DNA of 64,000 nucleotides. It comes from Cyathus striatus. Its lineage: Eukaryota; Basidiomycota; Agaricomycetes; Agaricales; Nidulariaceae. Location of the stretch: contig JAOVFP010000017.1 of assembly GCA_025738555.1 (NCBI GenBank), positions 3,038,001-3,102,000 of the forward strand, written 5' to 3'. The position numbers and the translations under genes were made by a program. This document shows, in pieces, positions 59,417 through 64,000 of the stretch. Each line of letters opens with the position of its first letter. Within the stretch, counting starts at the first letter, position 1. Under the pieces are notes generated by a model. The model had not been told where the DNA came from and did not search any database. It saw only the letters and a list, made by a program, of their open reading frames with translations.

Positions 59417-60187
59417 GAGAGAGGTTGGGAGGTTGAGATCCAAGCTAGATGGAGGCAGGTAGTAATGGGCAAACCTGTCGCTGCGCGTACGACTTCATGA
59501 ATTGTACACTTGTTCACTGCGGAGGTCTGAGGCTCCATCAAATCTAATTTTAACCTTTGGTTGCAGAGTATGCACATGGTCGCACTTGAAAGCTCTGGGC
59601 CTTTCTTGCTGTCTTTCAAGTTGTTGGCTGTTGTATGGTTTTATGATGGAGGAAGCGGAACAGGACACGGCGGTGTTGCGTATGTAAGCAGAACAAGTAA
59701 GCGATCACCAGCATTCATTTTGAAGTCGTTTTTGAAGTTGCTTAAGTGTACTTATTCCACCGGGAATCGGGATCACCACACACCAATCCTACTAGCTTGT
59801 TCCATTTTGAAATTATATCCGATGATCACGGCCTTCACTTGGTCTATCTAAAAAGCTCTTTGTAATGTTCCACGACAAGATCCTGGCCGCACTACTTTAA
59901 CATTTATGCCCATGGAGAGGCTTGGGAAAGGGACAGCGCTGCGCGCAGTCGCTCATATGACCAGCATTACAATGTCTTCGTCATTCTATGAGACTATATC
60001 GGGGTTACTCGAGGAAGAATTCTCAATATAGCAGCATAAGTAAAGTCATTATCCCACATGTTTACTAATTCATGAAGAAGTTCCTGCGCCGTGGTGTTAG
60101 AAGTTTCTATCTTTTAGTCATCTTGGATTCCTGCTGAAAGATGATATAAGCTCATCGACACATTACTGAAATGATTTCTCAGCTAAG
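59417..60187. promoter_or_regulatory. Divergent promoter of the amidohydrolase and the esterase
   Basis: 770 bp between two genes that start in opposite directions. It may also hold an upstream exon of the amidohydrolase (frame MEPQTSAVNKCTIHEVV near 59,470-59,537), but a clean splice into the main frame was not found. Confidence 0.45.
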
Positions 60188-62122
60188 ATGTATGTACCGC
60201 TTTTGTTTGCGTTGGTCTTGGCTTCTAGTGTTTATGGGCAGCGCGGTATAACTGTTCATACTCAAGAAGGTGACGTGACAGGAACGCTAGTACTACCAAC
60301 CGTACGCCAATTTCTTGGGATTCCTTTTGCCACTGCCAATCGATGGGAGGTTCCACAACCTGCACCACGCCGGAAGACCACATTCAAGGCGAATCAATTT
60401 GGGAGTTCCTGTATCCAAACTTTAGCTCCGACGACTGTCAGTTATCTAGAGCTTACCGGGCAAGGAGGATTGGATGTTACCTCGTCCGAAGATTGCTTCA
60501 CGGTCAACATCTGGGCTCCAAGTGCAGAAAGGAAACAGAATACCGCCGTCCTACTGTGGATTTATGGTGGTGGTTTTTCATTCGGAACGGTAAATATCGA
60601 TTTCTTTAAATATACCCTGTGTTGCTTACAATAAAACAGAGTAATCTCACCATTTATCACGGAGACAGTCTTGTTAGAGACCAAGACGATATTATCCTTG
60701 TAACATTCAACTACCGGCTAAATATTTTTGGGCAACCCAACGCACCTCAGTTGGTTAGCAAAACCCAGTCTCAAAACTTCGGCCTTCTAGATTTGGATGC
60801 AGCCGTTGCGTGGGTTCACGCGAATATTGCGAACTTCGGTGGAGACCCGAATCGAATTAGCATATCTGGTCAGAGTGCTGGAAGTGTTGCTGCTGATCTT
60901 TATGCTTTCTCCCACCCGAATGATACGATTGTTAAAGGTATGTTTATAGTGTTGTTCACTCGAGCAAAGAGGGTAACATTGTGAAAAGGAATTATTGAAC
61001 AATCGGGAACGTAGGTGTTTTGAACTAGTAACAGTATATTTGCAGTTATCGATGTGTTCTGCACAGTATTTCCGGTGGTGCAACATTAGTCAATACGACG
61101 TTCAATGCATCTTCATGGAATACGATTGCCGCAAGCGTTGGATGTGGAACAAGTGGGGTTCCATTCGTGGATCAATTTGAGAACTGTTTCTAACGTATTC
61201 GTTGTCCCCTAGATGCAAACGCTGCACAACTTGCGTGCATGAAAAAGGTCCCCGCTCAAACATTGGAGAATGCAGTATTAAATTCAGGAATAACATTTAG
61301 TCTCGTACCTGATGGTTTGTTACACCATTTTACGCTAGTCACTTTATGGAATATTGATGTGGAGTGACGCTTCAGATATTACTGTGTTTACCGACATGCA
61401 GACACGCATTAACAATGGGAATTTCCTTAAAGTACCGTTGCTTGGTGGCACTACTCAACACGAAGACGACGTGTTTATAGTTGCGCAACAACTGGTCGCA
61501 AAAGGATTTACGGTTCCCGTTATAACGGAAATAGTGTCGGATTCGATAACGCAGGTAAGCGTACAGCTTGTCAATGAATCATTTTCCTTGTTAATTTGTT
61601 ATGTTTTCAGTCCGGTTTAACTTGCCCAGCTGGAAATGCGGCAATAGTTAGGAACAATTTTAATGTGCCGACTTGGAGGTACCAGTATCAAGGTAAGGGA
61701 ATATTACCACTGTATTCTAAGAACAACAGAATCATTAATCATCATTAATATCCGATTCAGCAATATTTCCTGATATTTCTGTACGGCCAGATCTTCGCTG
61801 CTACCATGCTTCAGATATCCCTATGGTGTTCGGCACATTCACTGACCCATTCCCTAACGTTTCATCGACCCCCACCGAAGTCTCTTTGTCGAAGTATATG
61901 CAATCAGCCTGGGTTTCATTCGCCAGAGATCCCCAAAAAGGCCTTATAGAATTTGGGTGGCCGACATATAATCCAAATACTACGAGCCTTGTTCAGCTTG
62001 GAAACCTTGCGAATCAGACGGGAGCCGTTTTTGGCTTAGGAAGTCTGTTGGACTCTAGTTGCTCTAATATAGGGGATCTTTCCACGATCATTGATATGCT
62101 GTCTCCGCTTCTACCATCTTGA
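60188..62122 (+). CDS. Secreted type B carboxylesterase/lipase
   Basis: About 500 residues in eight or nine exons. It has a signal peptide (MYVPLLFALVLASSVYG) and the esterase-B signatures in order: VRQFLGIPFA, SEDCFTVNIWAP, oxyanion loop WIYGGGFSFG, nucleophile elbow ISGQSAGS and a histidine block CYHASDIPMVFGT. The C-terminus is SPLLPS. By family it hydrolyses esters of lipids or phenolics outside the cell. The region 60,980-61,360 must be spliced through several small introns, and all the resulting pieces (GIIEQSGT, SGGATLVNTTFNASSW, AAQLACMKKVPAQTLEN) fit the family. It is slightly shorter than the 540-residue norm. Divergent from the amidohydrolase. Confidence 0.9.
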
Positions 62123-62300
62123 ATAGAACCTGGTAGTAGTACGTCTTTTGTACGTTGTGTGATAAATCTCGACTACTTACTTTTCGTTGGAGCTTGTCTT
62201 GTTTGTCAACTTCAAATTGAATCCGGGAAAATTTGAAGTCCTAAGATGCCATAAGCTTCAAGAAAAAATATATATAAATAACGCTTAGGCGGATTGTTTG

Positions 62301-63291
62301 CAAGAGGTGACAGATCCTCCGATCTTGGACATCTCTTCATGCCACGCGAGCGAGACAGCGGCTGCATCGGCGGTCAAAGACGCAAGCGAATACCACTTCG
62401 GCACACCTCTTATCCGAAGTGCTGAATATCAGAATACTTAGTACTGTAAGTACCAAGCACTTGTAAGTTATCAATTATCTACTTTACACAATATGTAGCA
62501 CATATGCATATGTACTAAGCATTATTCAAGTAAACTGGAAGAATATAGCAAGGGATGTAAATAATAAATTCTTGTTTAACGGACTATGTACAATGTATTT
62601 GTGATCCGACATGTGATCCTGTTGCTGAGTGAAAATAACATGTTAGCATGAACCAAGCTTTACAGCTCTGATAAAATTAATAGTTATATACAATTTACTT
62701 ATAAGTATATGTACCAGTACTTTCGTGCGTACGTGTTTTTAGTTTCTAGACAATATGTATTGTCATGTATGATGTATAGTGTTGATAGAGTGCGCCTATT
62801 TATTGATACAAGCGCATGTCCTACGAGCGGCCACAGACAGGTATTAGTGATATGCATATCACTACTTCCGTACTTTTATGTTTGAAATTTCCAGAAAAAC
62901 ATGATATGGTGCACTTGCTTGTCGATGTTCGTACCGGCTGTTGTAATTAAACTGTTGTGCTCATCTCATTCATGCTTTCTCAACGGCTTCAACGATCTCT
63001 ATACGGTCCACATTATCTTATATTTTTTGACGTCAACAAACATACTTAATTCAGCATATTTAACACTTAGAACATGGACCAGAGAATTTCCGAGTACAAT
63101 AACCTGCAGAACACAAGTAAGTACACAGGACATATTTCTTACTCGGAAGGTGCACTCCAACCAGCACTAGCCGACAGCTCTTTCGCGCGTGCCGTCCTGC
63201 CGAACATGGCACTAAACCTATTCTGTAGACCCCCCCCCACCCACTAGCTGACATCATAGACGTCCGGGATCGGAGGATCTGTCACCTCTTG
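62301..63291. mobile_element. Non-autonomous hAT-like DNA transposon (991 bp)
   Basis: The element is bounded by perfect 24-bp terminal inverted repeats: left 62,301-62,324 and right 63,268-63,291, beginning CAAGAGGTGACAGATCC. The match extends a few bases further inward with two mismatches. The 8 bases just outside both ends are identical, ATTGTTTG (62,293-62,300 and 63,292-63,299), a target-site duplication. An 8-bp duplication with ends starting CA and a G-rich terminus is characteristic of the hAT superfamily. The inside is AT-rich with a C9 run near the right end and no transposase-like frame. It would need a transposase made elsewhere in the genome. Confidence 0.88.
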
Positions 63292-63299
63292 ATTGTTTG

Positions 63300-63810
63300 A
63301 GTGGCATACCTGTTTGCATACCTGAATTATTTAAGCTCAGCTTAAACTTTGCCTAAACTAGCTTTTGACTCGTACTAAGTATTTGCTCAGCGCTCAATGC
63401 TAAGTGCTAGTTGATTGAACTTGCTTGGAGCAACGCAGGACGGTGGAAAACCGTCACAGTCGCGTTGATGCTTTCAACTTCCATGTCAGACTTGACCACT
63501 TTTTGGTTATTTCAGTCATCTATCGACGGTTACGACTTACGACCCCGCTGGAGATGAATCGATGAAGCTTGAAGCTTGAAGCATGTTAAGGCTGGGCCAT
63601 CACGCATGAAACCTGGAGTGGGCGCCAGGATTGGTTATGCAAGCAGATTCCGATGGATTTGCGAAGGCTGCTGTCGGCTGACGGCCAGCAAGGTGAGGCT
63701 CTTCTGCGTGGCCCTATTCAAAATTCACCTTACTGATGCTCTTTTAGGAGCTCCATAATGTCGAGACCCCCCACGCTGTACGATGGCTTAAGCCACATCG
63801 AAGTCTCGTG
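63300..63810. other. Flank right of the transposon, no gene
   Basis: About 510 bp with short low-complexity runs such as AAGCTTGAAGCTTGAAGC near 63,565. No gene recognised. Confidence 0.5.
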
Positions 63811-64000
63811 CATTCGGCTGCACAGAGTCGAGCTTAACCTTACCGGTCACCGGTCACTCTCTTGCTCACACGCCAACGTCTATCGGTCATGCTGGTTTCT
63901 TTCGTGGATGGTTTTATCATTGTCTCCTCGTTCATTCGGCTGCACAGAGTCGAGTTTAATCTCACCGCTGCTCACACCCCACCATCTATCGGTTATGTTG
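63811..64000 (+). repeat. Direct repeat, period 122 bp, running off the window end
   Basis: Two copies begin CATTCGGCTGCACAGAGTCG, at 63,811 and 63,933. The first 22 bases are identical. After that the copies diverge, with an indel, but share blocks such as GCTCACAC and CTATCGGT. The second copy is cut by the window end, so more units may follow. Confidence 0.75.

Overview
This window reads as nuclear DNA of a mushroom-forming basidiomycete (Agaricomycetes). Genes are split by many short introns of about 50-70 bp with GT...AG ends. Most products are conserved fungal proteins, and the window carries a pair of class I hydrophobins and a berberine-bridge-like secreted oxidase. No tRNA, rRNA or CRISPR array was recognised. 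All gene models were spliced by eye, so internal exon borders are less certain than start, stop and family.

Left part (1-24,000) is dense housekeeping DNA, mostly on the minus strand: the 3' end of an ER-Golgi L-type lectin, transportin (Kap104-like), an FSH1-type serine hydrolase, the mitochondrial succinate-fumarate carrier, a divergent homeodomain-like protein, the SWR1 chromatin remodeller, a PKA catalytic subunit, a SET-domain methyltransferase, a small inner-membrane-type protein and a GNAT acetyltransferase.

Middle part (24,000-45,600) is gene-poor. It has three isolated secreted enzymes (a BBE-like FAD oxidase, a subtilisin-like protease and a six-hairpin/debranching-type glycosidase) separated by long stretches with no convincing genes, diverged dispersed repeats, a strong hairpin and low-complexity DNA.

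Right part (45,600-64,000) holds an intronless cyclase/kynurenine-formamidase-like gene facing a SulP anion transporter, an L-3-hydroxyacyl-CoA dehydrogenase, two related hydrophobins, a two-part amidohydrolase and a type B carboxylesterase. The cyclase-SulP pair lies between the dehydrogenase and an inverted, decayed copy of that dehydrogenase's last exon and 3' flank. After the esterase lies a 991-bp element with perfect 24-bp terminal inverted repeats and an 8-bp target duplication, fitting a non-autonomous hAT-type transposon.

The strongest novelty candidates are the hAT-like element, the pseudogenic inverted duplication around the cyclase-SulP pair, and the intronless cyclase itself.
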